Below are positions 1 to 6,311 of a stretch of DNA of 9,734 nt, piece after piece. This stretch comes from Anaerolineae bacterium CG2_30_64_16 (lineage in GTDB: Bacteria; Chloroflexota; Anaerolineae; CG2-30-64-16): positions 1 through 9,734 of the forward strand of contig MNXL01000388.1 in the NCBI GenBank assembly GCA_001871755.1, in the 5' to 3' direction. The position numbers and the translations under genes were made by a program. Position 1 is the stretch's first letter. The number at the start of each line of letters is the position of its first letter. The notes under the pieces were generated by a model, which saw nothing but the letters and a program-made list of their open reading frames with translations, was not told the origin of the DNA and did not search any database.

Positions 1-76
1 CCGCGAGTTGTACGGCCTGGATGATGCGGCCTTCGACCAGCACGTGCAGCCCATCCTGTTCGGAGACCTGCCTTGA
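1..76 (+). CDS. ABC transporter substrate-binding protein, C-terminal end (partial)
   Basis: Only the last 24 codons are present, read from base 2 to the TGA at 74-76 and ending in ...FDQHVQPILFGDLP. The gene is cut by the left edge of the window. A solute-binding protein of the FecB/BtuF type is inferred mainly from position: it ends inside the start codon of a FecCD permease, and importers of this class are normally ordered binding protein, permease, ATPase. The fragment itself is too short to recognise by motif, and its ligand (siderophore, heme, cobalamin or another chelate) cannot be told. Confidence 0.6.
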   Translation, partial: RELYGLDDAAFDQHVQPILFGDLP

Positions 77-1125
77 GTCCCGATGTGCGCGGCCTCGCGG
101 CCGTCTCGACAGCGCCTGCGGCAGCGCGCTTAGCGCCACGAGTGCGCGTCGACAGCCTGGTCTGGCTGGGCGTGTTGCTGCTGGCCGCGCTGGCGCTCTC
201 GCTGTTCGTGGGCCGCTACCCCGCGCCGCCCCTCCTGGCGCCGGAGCGGCTGCTGACCGATGAGCTGGCGCAGCGCCTGGTGTTGAACCTGCGGTTGCCG
301 CGCGTGTTGGCCGCGGTGCTGCTGGGCATGTCGCTGGCGGGCGCGGGCACGGTGCTCCAGATGATCCTGGGCAACCCGCTGGTGGAGCCGGGCTTCCTCG
401 GCGTGTCACAGGGCGCGGCGTTCGGCGCGGCGCTGAGCATCGTCTTCCTGAGCAACGTGGCCTGGCTCGTGCAAGGCTCGGCCGCCTTCTTTGCCTTCGC
501 CGGGCTGGGGCTGTCGTACTTCCTGGCCCACCGGTTGCGTTACGGCGGCTGGGTGCTGCGCCTGGTGCTGGCCGGGATCGCGGTCTCGGCGCTCTTTTCG
601 GCCGGGGTCGGGATGCTGAAGTACGTGGCCGACCCGCTGCGCCAGTTGCCCGAGATCATCTTTTGGCTGCTGGGCGGGCTGTGGAGCATCACCTGGCCGC
701 AGTTGCGCGCCATCCTGCCGGTGACGCTGATCGCGCTGTTCGTGATGATCCGGATGCGCTGGCGGCTGAACCTGCTGGCGCTGGAGGACGCCACCGCCTT
801 TTCGCTGGGCGTGGCCCCGACCCGCGAGCGCGTGCTGGTCCTGACGGCGGCCGTCGCGGCCACTGCCGCCGTCATCTCGGTGGCCGGCATGGTCGGCTGG
901 ATCGGGCTGATCATGCCCCACCTGGCGCGACGCTTGTACGGCTCGGACAGCCGCCGCGCGCTGCCGGCCGCGCTGCTGTTGGGCGGGCTGTTCAGCCTGC
1001 TGTGCGACGACGCGGCGCGCACGCTGCTGGCCGGCGAGATCCCGCTGGGCATCCTGACCTCGCTGCTCGGCGCCGCAGCTTTTATGGCCCTGATGATGAA
1101 GCAACCGCTGCACGTGTCACGATGA
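73..1125 (+). CDS. FecCD-family ABC transporter permease
   Basis: A 350-residue inner-membrane permease for iron-siderophore, heme or cobalamin uptake, the usual length for the family. Family hallmarks in order: LRLPRVLAAVLLG (residues 73-85), NPLVEPGFLGVSQGA (101-115), the ATPase-contacting stretch GWIGLIMPHLARRL (275-288), and EIPLGILTSLLG (322-333). About ten hydrophobic segments alternate with short loops, after a roughly 27-residue cytoplasmic N-terminus. The chosen start is TTG at 73: it overlaps the upstream stop (TTGA) and has GGAG at 62-65, seven bases away. An in-frame GTG at 85 is less well placed. The stop overlaps the next gene's ATG. The substrate cannot be assigned, and no link to arsenic is evident beyond adjacency. 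Confidence 0.93.
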   Translation: MSPDVRGLAAVSTAPAAARLAPRVRVDSLVWLGVLLLAALALSLFVGRYPAPPLLAPERLLTDELAQRLVLNLRLPRVLAAVLLGMSLAGAGTVLQMILGNPLVEPGFLGVSQGAAFGAALSIVFLSNVAWLVQGSAAFFAFAGLGLSYFLAHRLRYGGWVLRLVLAGIAVSALFSAGVGMLKYVADPLRQLPEIIFWLLGGLWSITWPQLRAILPVTLIALFVMIRMRWRLNLLALEDATAFSLGVAPTRERVLVLTAAVAATAAVISVAGMVGWIGLIMPHLARRLYGSDSRRALPAALLLGGLFSLLCDDAARTLLAGEIPLGILTSLLGAAAFMALMMKQPLHVSR

Positions 1126-1898
1126 ACACACCCCTGCTGGCTTTTCGTAACGTTCGTTTCGGCTACGGGGCCAACGGCAAGGCGGTCTTCGGGGAGCTCA
1201 CGCTGGAGATCGCGGCCGGCACGGTGACCGCGATCCTGGGGCCGAACGGCGCGGGCAAGACGACCCTCCTGCACCTGGCGCTGGGCTGGCTGAAGCCGCA
1301 GGGCGGCCAGATCACGCTGCGCGACCGGCCGCTGGCCGACTACGGCCGCGGGGAGTTGGGACGGCTGATCGGCCTGGTGCCGCAGAGCGAGCACAACCCG
1401 TTCGAGTATTCACTGCTCGAATACGTCTTGCTGGGCCGCGCGCCCTACCTCAAGCCGCTGGAGATGCCCGGGCCGGAGGATGTCCGCATCGCCCGGGACG
1501 CGCTGGCGCGGGTGGGGCTGGCCGGCTGGGAGGGGCGTTCCATCGCCCGGCTGAGCGGCGGCGAGCGCCAGCTCGTGCTGATCGCCCGCGCGCTGACGCA
1601 GGGGCCGCGCCTCCTGCTGCTGGACGAGCCGACCTCGCACCTGGACCTGGGCAACAAGACGCGGCTGTTGGCGCTGCTGCGCGCGCTGGTGGGGCAGAGT
1701 GTGACGATCGTGCTCACCACGCACGAGCCGGAGGTGGCGGCCGGGCTGGCCACCCACCTGGTGCTGATGCGCGGCGGACAGGTGTTGGAGACCGGGCCGC
1801 TGCCGGACACATTCCGCAGCGATCGGCTGAGCGCCACCTACGGCGTGCCCGTCGAGGTGGCGCAGGTGTACGGCCGGCAGGTGGTGTTGTGGGGATAA
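1122..1898 (+). CDS. ABC transporter ATP-binding protein, HmuV/FhuC/BtuD type
   Basis: A 258-residue cytoplasmic ATPase that powers the preceding permease. It has a complete nucleotide-binding set: Walker A GPNGAGKT (40-47), Q-loop Gln88 in LVPQSEHNPF, signature LSGGERQ (144-150), Walker B LLLLDEP with catalytic Glu169, D-loop SHLD (172-175) and switch His201 in TTHE. Length and the ...TGPLPDTFRSDRLSATYGVPVEV ending fit the FecE/BtuD class. ATG at 1122 lies in an ATGA overlap with the permease stop. No clear Shine-Dalgarno precedes it, so translational coupling is likely. It is the last gene of its operon and converges on arsM with 24 bases between stops. Confidence 0.94.
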   Translation: MNTPLLAFRNVRFGYGANGKAVFGELTLEIAAGTVTAILGPNGAGKTTLLHLALGWLKPQGGQITLRDRPLADYGRGELGRLIGLVPQSEHNPFEYSLLEYVLLGRAPYLKPLEMPGPEDVRIARDALARVGLAGWEGRSIARLSGGERQLVLIARALTQGPRLLLLDEPTSHLDLGNKTRLLALLRALVGQSVTIVLTTHEPEVAAGLATHLVLMRGGQVLETGPLPDTFRSDRLSATYGVPVEVAQVYGRQVVLWG

Positions 1899-1922
1899 GT
1901 CTGCTTTGCCGGAAAGCTGGCA

Positions 1923-3374
1923 TCAGTCGGCGCCTGCTGCCCCCGTTTGTCCCTTTTTGGCTGACACGGCCAGGCTGTACACCTCCACACCCGCCAGCGC
2001 ACCGCCACTCAGGCTCCGTTGCCCCACGACATCCGCGAACCCCGCCTGCCGCACCAGGTCCAGGTATTCGCGTTCCGGCAGCGCGCCGTTGATGCAGCCC
2101 GCCCACATCTGGGGATCGCCGCGCAGGCTCATCGGCAGCGGCCCCGCCGTCACCATGTCGCTGATGCTCAACCGGCCGCCCGGCTTCAACACCCGGTGCG
2201 CCTCTTCGAAGACCTTACCCTTGTCTTCCGCGAGATTGATGACGCAGTTCGACAGGATCACATCGACCGTGTCGTCTTCCACCGGCATCGCTTCCGCCTG
2301 GCCCAGCCGGAATTCCACCTGCGCCAGCCCGGCCACCTCAGCCGATCGCTGCGCCCGCGCGATCATGGCCGGCGTCATGTCCAGCCCGATCACCCGACCC
2401 TGGCCGCCCACGCGCCGCGCGGCATAGAACGCATCGATCCCCGCGCCGCTGCCGATGTCCAGGACGGTCTCGCCCGGCTGCAGCGAAGCCAGCGCGGTCG
2501 GGTTCCCGCAGCCCAGTGATAGGTTGGCTGCCTCCGCCGGCACCAGGGCGATCTGCCCGGCAGTGTATCCCGTATCCCACAGGACGACTTCCGGCTGTCC
2601 GGCCTCGATCAGTTCCATCGCATTCGATGACGGCGAGCAGCAACTGCTCTGCGCCCCAGCGGCGCCGCAGCAGCCACCGTTGGTCGCGAGCGCACCGTAG
2701 TTGAACTGCACGGCTTCGGTCGCGCCGCTCACGCGCCGGCTGCCGGTCGCAACGAAGACGCTGATGTCGGCAGGCCCCGCCGCGGGGTCGCTCTGCGATG
2801 TCGAACTGCACGATTGGCGGGTCGCGTCCACGAGCACGTTCACCAATCCCGCGGCCCGCAGCCAGCCCTTCACCGCAGCGCGGTCGAAGCCTAACCACTG
2901 GTCGGCCATCTCCTCGCGCATCCAGGCGTGCGCGTGCTGGTCCAGGTCCGTGATCACCAGCCGGCCGCCGGGCTTCAGCACGCGCATCATCTCCGCAACA
3001 GCCGCCTGCGGATCGGGGCAGTGATGGAGGTACATGTTGGCGAAGACGGCGTCGAGGCTGGCATCCTCGAACGGCAGCGCTGCGCCATCCGCCACCCTGT
3101 GCTCAACATTGCGGAGGCCGCCCAGATTTAGTCGGTTGACCTCCAGCATGGCAGCCGAGCCGTCGACGGCGACCACTTGCGCGACCAGTGGCGCCAGGCC
3201 CGCAGCCATGAAGCCCGTGCCGGAGCCGACGTCCGCCACAACCATCTCTGGTCGCAGGTACGCCCGCGCAATGGCCGCATCACGCACGGCCTCGCCAAAG
3301 TATCCGGTTCGCAGGCTGTCCCACTCGCCTGCCACCCGCTCGAAATACTCGGCTGACGCCTGAGTCATGCTCAT
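1923..3374 (-). CDS. arsM: Two-domain methyltransferase: class I SAM methyltransferase fused to ArsM arsenite methyltransferase
   Basis: A 483-residue protein, roughly 1.5 to 2 times the length of an ordinary ArsM. The C-terminal half (about 220-483) is ArsM, which methylates As(III) with S-adenosylmethionine. It shows SAM motif DIGSGAGID (306-314) and the three family cysteines: Cys289 in SLGCGNP, Cys377 in LSNCVINL and Cys427 in WAGCINGAL. Two vicinal pairs, Cys235-236 and Cys245-246, precede it. The N-terminal half (about 1-212) is a separate class I methyltransferase with DVGSGTGF (48-55), ANMYLHHCPD (112-121) and RVLKPGGRLVITDLD (131-145). It resembles the methyltransferases often found beside arsR and arsM, and its substrate is unknown. 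Start ATG at 3374 has AAGGAG at 3383-3388, eight bases upstream. It is the last gene of the ars run, 90 bases after acr3, with its own candidate promoter and palindrome. Confidence 0.9.
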   Translation of the reverse strand: MSMTQASAEYFERVAGEWDSLRTGYFGEAVRDAAIARAYLRPEMVVADVGSGTGFMAAGLAPLVAQVVAVDGSAAMLEVNRLNLGGLRNVEHRVADGAALPFEDASLDAVFANMYLHHCPDPQAAVAEMMRVLKPGGRLVITDLDQHAHAWMREEMADQWLGFDRAAVKGWLRAAGLVNVLVDATRQSCSSTSQSDPAAGPADISVFVATGSRRVSGATEAVQFNYGALATNGGCCGAAGAQSSCCSPSSNAMELIEAGQPEVVLWDTGYTAGQIALVPAEAANLSLGCGNPTALASLQPGETVLDIGSGAGIDAFYAARRVGGQGRVIGLDMTPAMIARAQRSAEVAGLAQVEFRLGQAEAMPVEDDTVDVILSNCVINLAEDKGKVFEEAHRVLKPGGRLSISDMVTAGPLPMSLRGDPQMWAGCINGALPEREYLDLVRQAGFADVVGQRSLSGGALAGVEVYSLAVSAKKGQTGAAGAD

Positions 3375-3382
3375 CTTCTACT

Positions 3383-3388
3383 CTCCTT
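3383..3388 (-). promoter_or_regulatory. Ribosome-binding site of arsM
   Basis: AAGGAG on the minus strand, eight bases before the ATG at 3374-3372. It selects that start over the in-frame ATG two codons later and supports translation of the whole two-domain protein from this point. Confidence 0.75.
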
Positions 3389-3402
3389 GATCCCTGACTT
3401 GA

Positions 3403-3426
3403 TTTTATCGTAAAATTACGATGAAA
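3403..3426. promoter_or_regulatory. Palindromic operator candidate upstream of arsM
   Basis: The core ATCGTAA-AA-TTACGAT (3407-3422) is a perfect 7-bp inverted repeat with a 2-base spacer. After one mismatched pair the symmetry continues as TTT/AAA to 3403 and 3426. It lies in the acr3-arsM gap and overlaps the candidate -10 of arsM. It differs from the TTCAAY-type boxes upstream of arsR and arsD, so a different winged-helix repressor may read it. A small hairpin in the mRNA is the alternative. Confidence 0.55.
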
Positions 3427-3435
3427 TCCTGCAAA
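3407..3435 (-). promoter_or_regulatory. Candidate arsM promoter
   Basis: On the minus strand, TTTGCA (3435-3430) and TACGAT (3412-3407) are separated by 17 bases. Each matches the sigma70 consensus at four of six positions. The -10 sits in one arm of the palindrome at 3403-3426, an arrangement suited to repression. The match is modest, and read-through from acr3 is also possible. Confidence 0.4.
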
Positions 3436-3464
3436 AAAGAGATTGTACCTTCTGCCAGCGCACG

Positions 3465-4634
3465 CTACCGCTTGCGCTCGGTCCCCAGACCCTGCACTGC
3501 AGGCGGGCAGGCCTCTGCAGCTGTGGCGATCACGATGGCCGGCGCAGCGGCCAGCTCGTGGCCGAAATAGCGGCGTTGGAAGCCCAGCGCCACGTTCACC
3601 AGTCCGATCATCACCGGCACCTCGATCAGGGGGCCGATCACCGCCGCAAAGGCCGCGCCCGAGTTGATGCCGAACACGGCCACCGCCACCGCAATCGCCA
3701 GCTCGAAGTTGTTGCTGGCCGCGGTGAACGCCAGGGTCGTCGTCTTGCTATAGTCTGCCCCGATCTTGTGCCCCATGAAGAAACTGACCAGGAACATGAT
3801 CACGAAGTACAGCAGCAGCGGAATCGCGATGCGCACCACGTCCAGCGGGATCTGCACGATCAGGTTGCCCTTCAGGCTGAACATCACGATGATGGTGAAG
3901 AGCAGGGCGATCAGAGTCAGCGGGCTGATGCGCGGGATGAACTTCGTCTGGTACCACTCGCGACCTTTGGCCCGGATCAGGATGACCCGGCCGAGGAAGC
4001 CGGCGATCATCGGGATGCCCAGGTAGATGAAGACGCTCTTGGCGATCTCGCCGATGCCGATCTGCACCACGCTGCCCCGCACGCCGAAGAGCGGCGGCAG
4101 CACCGTGATGAACACCCAGGCGTAGACGCTGTAGAAAAGCACCTGGAAGACGCTGTTGAAGGCCACGATGCCGGCCGCGTATTCGGTATCGCCCTTGGCC
4201 AGCTCGTTCCAGACGATCACCATGGCGATGCAGCGGGCCAGGCCGATCATGATCAGGCCGACCATGTACTCCGGATAGCCGCGCAGAAAGATGATCGCCA
4301 GCGCGAACATCAGGATCGGTCCCACGATCCAGTTCTGGACCAGCGAGAGCCCCAGCACCTTGCGGTTCCGAAAAACGTCGCCCAGCTCCTCGTATTTCAC
4401 TTTGGCGAAGGGCGGGTACATCATCACGATCAGGCCGACGGCGATCGGGATGTTGGTTGTGCCGACCTGAAAGCTGTGGATGAAGTCCTCGACGCCGGGG
4501 ATCAGCGCGCCCAGGGCGACGCCGATCGCCATCGCCAGGAAGATCCAGAGGGTGAGAAAGCGGTCCAGGGTGGACAGCCGTTTCGTGACGCCCGCCTGTG
4601 GGCGCGTCGCCACCGACGATACAGTTTCCGACAT
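3465..4634 (-). CDS. acr3: Acr3-family arsenite efflux permease
   Basis: A 389-residue inner-membrane carrier that exports As(III), in the bile/arsenite/riboflavin transporter superfamily. About ten membrane segments follow a cytoplasmic N-terminus of roughly 25 residues. Diagnostic features are GLARCIAMVIVWN with Cys135, equivalent to the essential Acr3 cysteine, and GPLIEVPVMIGLVNVAL with Glu338, equivalent to the conserved glutamate of the last third. TAASNNFELAIAVAVAVFG (304-322) is the typical discontinuous-helix region. Start ATG at 4634 has GGAGG at 4643-4647, eight bases upstream. It sits 158 bases after the previous gene, a gap largely filled by a hairpin repeat, and 90 bases before arsM. 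No convincing promoter of its own was seen. With arsA and arsD in the same locus, it is the likely membrane partner of ArsA here. Confidence 0.95.
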   Translation of the reverse strand: MSETVSSVATRPQAGVTKRLSTLDRFLTLWIFLAMAIGVALGALIPGVEDFIHSFQVGTTNIPIAVGLIVMMYPPFAKVKYEELGDVFRNRKVLGLSLVQNWIVGPILMFALAIIFLRGYPEYMVGLIMIGLARCIAMVIVWNELAKGDTEYAAGIVAFNSVFQVLFYSVYAWVFITVLPPLFGVRGSVVQIGIGEIAKSVFIYLGIPMIAGFLGRVILIRAKGREWYQTKFIPRISPLTLIALLFTIIVMFSLKGNLIVQIPLDVVRIAIPLLLYFVIMFLVSFFMGHKIGADYSKTTTLAFTAASNNFELAIAVAVAVFGINSGAAFAAVIGPLIEVPVMIGLVNVALGFQRRYFGHELAAAPAIVIATAAEACPPAVQGLGTERKR

Positions 4635-4642
4635 GATGCGAT

Positions 4643-4647
4643 TCCTC
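4643..4647 (-). promoter_or_regulatory. Ribosome-binding site of acr3
   Basis: GGAGG on the minus strand, eight bases before the ATG at 4634. It fixes the start of the 389-residue Acr3 and allows independent initiation after the long intergenic hairpin. Confidence 0.7.
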
Positions 4648-4714
4648 CATTCATTGAGTTTTCTTTCTCAGGGCAACACCTTATGCCTGCCCCGGAAATC
4701 GCGTCGCCCACTCT

Positions 4715-4775
4715 GGAATCGAGGCTTTAGCCGGTTGGGTTGTTAACGGCAGAAACCGGCTGAAGCCTCGATTCC
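4715..4775. repeat. Long inverted repeat (hairpin) between the trx-like gene and acr3
   Basis: Two 22-base arms, 4715-4736 and 4754-4775, are complementary at 21 of 22 positions, with a 17-base loop. The odd pair is G.T in one transcript and A.C in the other. The arms carry GGCTTTAGCC and GGCTGAAGCC, motifs I associate with dispersed intergenic elements in Chloroflexota-like genomes. No uridine run directly follows the stem in either direction, so it is not a classical intrinsic terminator. It could still separate expression of the upstream ars genes from acr3-arsM by partial termination or mRNA processing. Confidence 0.85.
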
Positions 4776-4792
4776 GGTGGACGTTTTTACCC

Positions 4793-5089
4793 TCAGGGAC
4801 TGTCTCGCCGCAACCCGAGCACCTCCAACCGGCGGCTGATCTCTGGGATTTGGATTTTGCCACCGGTCGAGAAGAGCTCCTCGCCGATGAACACGAGCGG
4901 CAGCGGCGCGTTGCCCAGCCGGATCAGCGCCAGCGCCTGGGGGAAACGGCCGATCTCGGGCGAGGTAGCCGTGTAGTATTCTACCTGAACCTGGGGACCA
5001 AAAGCCGTCGTCAGGCGGCGCCGCGCAGTGTCGGCTGCCGCCTGCCAGGCGTCGGTCGCGCCCACGATTCGTACGATAACCGCTTCCAT
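4793..5089 (-). CDS. Small cysteine-free protein, possible thioredoxin fold (hypothetical)
   Basis: 98 residues with no cysteine, so it cannot act as a thiol oxidoreductase itself. The order of segments suggests a thioredoxin-like fold: MEAVIVRIVGA (strand), a helix to about residue 30, VQVEYYTAT (strand), a helix, then LPLVFIGEELFSTGGKIQIPEISRRLEVLG. The stretch with a cis-Pro-like PLPLVFI and a terminal helix recalls YuzD-type proteins and the second half of ArsD in this operon (VERYQM...ALPITTVHGQVV...YPTLTELRSHL). This is similarity by eye only. ATG at 5089 comes one base after the stop of the preceding YlbF-like gene, so translational coupling is expected. It is the last gene before the hairpin at 4715-4775. 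Function unknown. Confidence 0.8.
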   Translation of the reverse strand: MEAVIVRIVGATDAWQAAADTARRRLTTAFGPQVQVEYYTATSPEIGRFPQALALIRLGNAPLPLVFIGEELFSTGGKIQIPEISRRLEVLGLRRDSP

Positions 5090-5090
5090 C

Positions 5091-5474
5091 TCAGCAGCAC
5101 CCTGAACGCTTGGCCAGGCCGGCGAAATCCACCCCCAGCAGTTGACTGAGATCGCGGTTGATGTCCTGCAGATAGGCGACGATGCCCTGCTGTGTTTGCT
5201 GATAGCCGGCGATCAGCGCATTGGCCTGCATTTCGGCCTGGAGGGTGCGGTAGTGGGCCATATCCGCCTGGGTCAGCGTGCGATTGGCCTGGCGTTCGCG
5301 GAGGACCGCGTCGGCCTGTTTGAACCGTTGTTGCAGGTCGCGCGCCTGAGCGTCACCTTGCAGGCGTGTATAGGCCCCTTCCAGGGCGACGAACGGCTCG
5401 GACGCCGTCAGATTTTCCGCCAGCACATCAACGGCTTCGACCAGCGTGGGGGTCAGCTTGTGGTGATCATTCAT
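5091..5474 (-). CDS. YlbF-family protein with C-terminal SGCC (second copy)
   Basis: 127 residues, almost entirely helical, with the charged Gln/Ala-rich pattern of the YlbF/YmcA (RicF/RicA) family: PTLVEAVDVLAENLTASEPFVALEGAYTRLQGD, then FKQADAVLRERQANRTLTQAD, then a long helix ending near DFAGLAKRSGCC. Its only cysteines are the final two, Cys126-Cys127. The paralogous gene just upstream also ends in Cys-Cys. In Bacillus subtilis the related YlbF/YmcA proteins form a complex that carries Fe-S clusters, and YlbF has a Cys-rich tail. Here the pair could instead bind arsenite. Start ATG at 5474 has AGGAGG at 5481-5486, six bases away, which overlaps the stop of the preceding gene. An in-frame upstream extension to 5570 lacks such support. 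Confidence 0.85.
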   Translation of the reverse strand: MNDHHKLTPTLVEAVDVLAENLTASEPFVALEGAYTRLQGDAQARDLQQRFKQADAVLRERQANRTLTQADMAHYRTLQAEMQANALIAGYQQTQQGIVAYLQDINRDLSQLLGVDFAGLAKRSGCC

Positions 5475-5480
5475 GGCGCG

Positions 5481-5486
5481 CCTCCT
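5481..5486 (-). promoter_or_regulatory. Ribosome-binding site of the second YlbF-like gene
   Basis: AGGAGG on the minus strand overlaps the TAG stop (5487-5485) of the first YlbF-like gene and lies six bases before the ATG at 5474. It decides this start against longer in-frame alternatives and suggests coupled translation of the pair. Confidence 0.8.
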
Positions 5487-5883
5487 AACAGCAGCCTGAG
5501 CCGCACGTGGCGGCGAAATCGAAGCCGATGTGCTGGGAAAGCCGGTCGGCCACTGCCTGGCACAACTCACGCACCTCCGCCTCGGCCTGGATGTAGGCCA
5601 GCACGGACGGTCGAGTTGCGAAGCCCTGATACAGCCGATTCAGCTCGGCCCGGTCCTCGGGGCTGACGGCGTTCAGCATCAGCATCATCTGCAACGCCTG
5701 TTGTTTCTGCTGGTACGCCTGGATGCCGCGCTGGGCTGTCTCGTCTTGCCGAAAGGCCGCGGCCGCCTGCTCGAACGCCGTGAACGCAGGCGCCTCAGCC
5801 AGGGCGGCAGCCAGATCGCGGGAGGCATGACGCACCACTTCCGGCGGCGCGATCGCGATGTCGCTCAACATAAGGTCTGTCAT
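5485..5883 (-). CDS. YlbF-family protein with C-terminal CGSGCC (first copy)
   Basis: 132 residues, helical, of the YlbF/YmcA family: VVRHASRDLAAALAEAPAFTAFEQAAAAFRQDETAQRGIQAYQQKQQALQ corresponds to the family's first long helices, followed by SPEDRAELNRLYQGFATRPSVLAYIQAEAEVRELCQAVADRL and GFDFAATCGSGCC. Cysteines are 108, 127, 131 and 132, so three lie in the last six residues. The tail recalls the Cys/Gly-rich C-terminus of B. subtilis YlbF, a Fe-S cluster ligand region. Start ATG at 5883 overlaps the arsC stop (ATGA) and has AGGAG at 5891-5895, seven bases upstream, so it is firmly within the ars operon. The role in arsenic resistance is unknown: metalloid binding, Fe-S sensing or scaffolding are possibilities. 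Confidence 0.87.
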   Translation of the reverse strand: MTDLMLSDIAIAPPEVVRHASRDLAAALAEAPAFTAFEQAAAAFRQDETAQRGIQAYQQKQQALQMMLMLNAVSPEDRAELNRLYQGFATRPSVLAYIQAEAEVRELCQAVADRLSQHIGFDFAATCGSGCC

Positions 5884-6311
5884 CGTGACTCTCCTGAGAA
5901 TTGGGTGAGATAGGCAGGGAGGCTCCGGGCGATGTCGTCGCGCACGGAGCGGAAGATCGCCAGGACTTCTGCGTCGGTCCCCTGAGCCTTGGCCGGATCA
6001 GGGAAGCCCAGGTGGACGCGCTTGCCCCGGCCGAGCCACACCGGGCAGTTCTCCGCAGCGTCGTCGCACACCGTCACCACCAGGTCGAACGACATCTGGC
6101 GGTACTCGTCGGCCGACTTGGAACGCCCTTGGTGCTCGATCCCGATCTCAGCCAGGACCTGGCGCGCCAGCGGATGCACGTAACCGGCCGGCTGCGTGCC
6201 CGCGCTGTAGGCCGCCCACGCGTCACCCAGGCGGGCGTTCACGATCGCCTCGGCCATCTGCGAGCGACAAGAGTTGCCAGTGCAGAGAAAAAGCACTTTG
6301 CGCTGGCTCAT
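5880..6311 (-). CDS. arsC: Arsenate reductase, thioredoxin-coupled low-molecular-weight phosphatase type
   Basis: 143 residues. Reduces arsenate to arsenite in the cytoplasm using a cysteine relay resolved by thioredoxin. The N-terminal loop is CTGNSCRSQMAE, the CX5R phosphate/arsenate-binding loop with nucleophile Cys10, Cys15 and Arg16. VTVCDDAAENCP supplies relay cysteines Cys82 and Cys89. These are the same four positions as in Staphylococcus aureus pI258 ArsC, and FPDPAKAQGTD (103-113) holds the general-acid Asp105. ATG at 6311 overlaps the arsA stop (ATGA), with GAGG at 6319-6322 seven bases before it. It is unrelated to the glutaredoxin-coupled E. coli ArsC. Its product feeds ArsD/ArsA/Acr3 and ArsM. 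Confidence 0.96.
   Translation of the reverse strand: MSQRKVLFLCTGNSCRSQMAEAIVNARLGDAWAAYSAGTQPAGYVHPLARQVLAEIGIEHQGRSKSADEYRQMSFDLVVTVCDDAAENCPVWLGRGKRVHLGFPDPAKAQGTDAEVLAIFRSVRDDIARSLPAYLTQFSGESR

Noticed and set aside
406..1113. Minus-strand 235-codon open frame opposite the FecCD permease
   Set aside because: Gln/His/Arg-rich low-complexity translation, an antisense shadow of a well-supported permease.
1907..1922. Short hairpin TGCCGG-AAAG-CTGGCA between the convergent stops
   Set aside because: Only six pairs with one G.T and no T run on either side, so it is too weak to call a terminator.
3558..4730. Plus-strand 390-codon open frame opposite acr3
   Set aside because: The translation is dominated by His, Asp, Gln and Arg as expected for the antisense of a hydrophobic GC-rich gene. 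It has no recognisable domain and lies over a clear Acr3 coding sequence.
4715..4792. Hairpin at 4715-4775 as a rho-independent terminator
   Set aside because: No T run directly follows the stem on either strand. A T5 on the plus side is eight bases away, and no plus-strand gene ends there.
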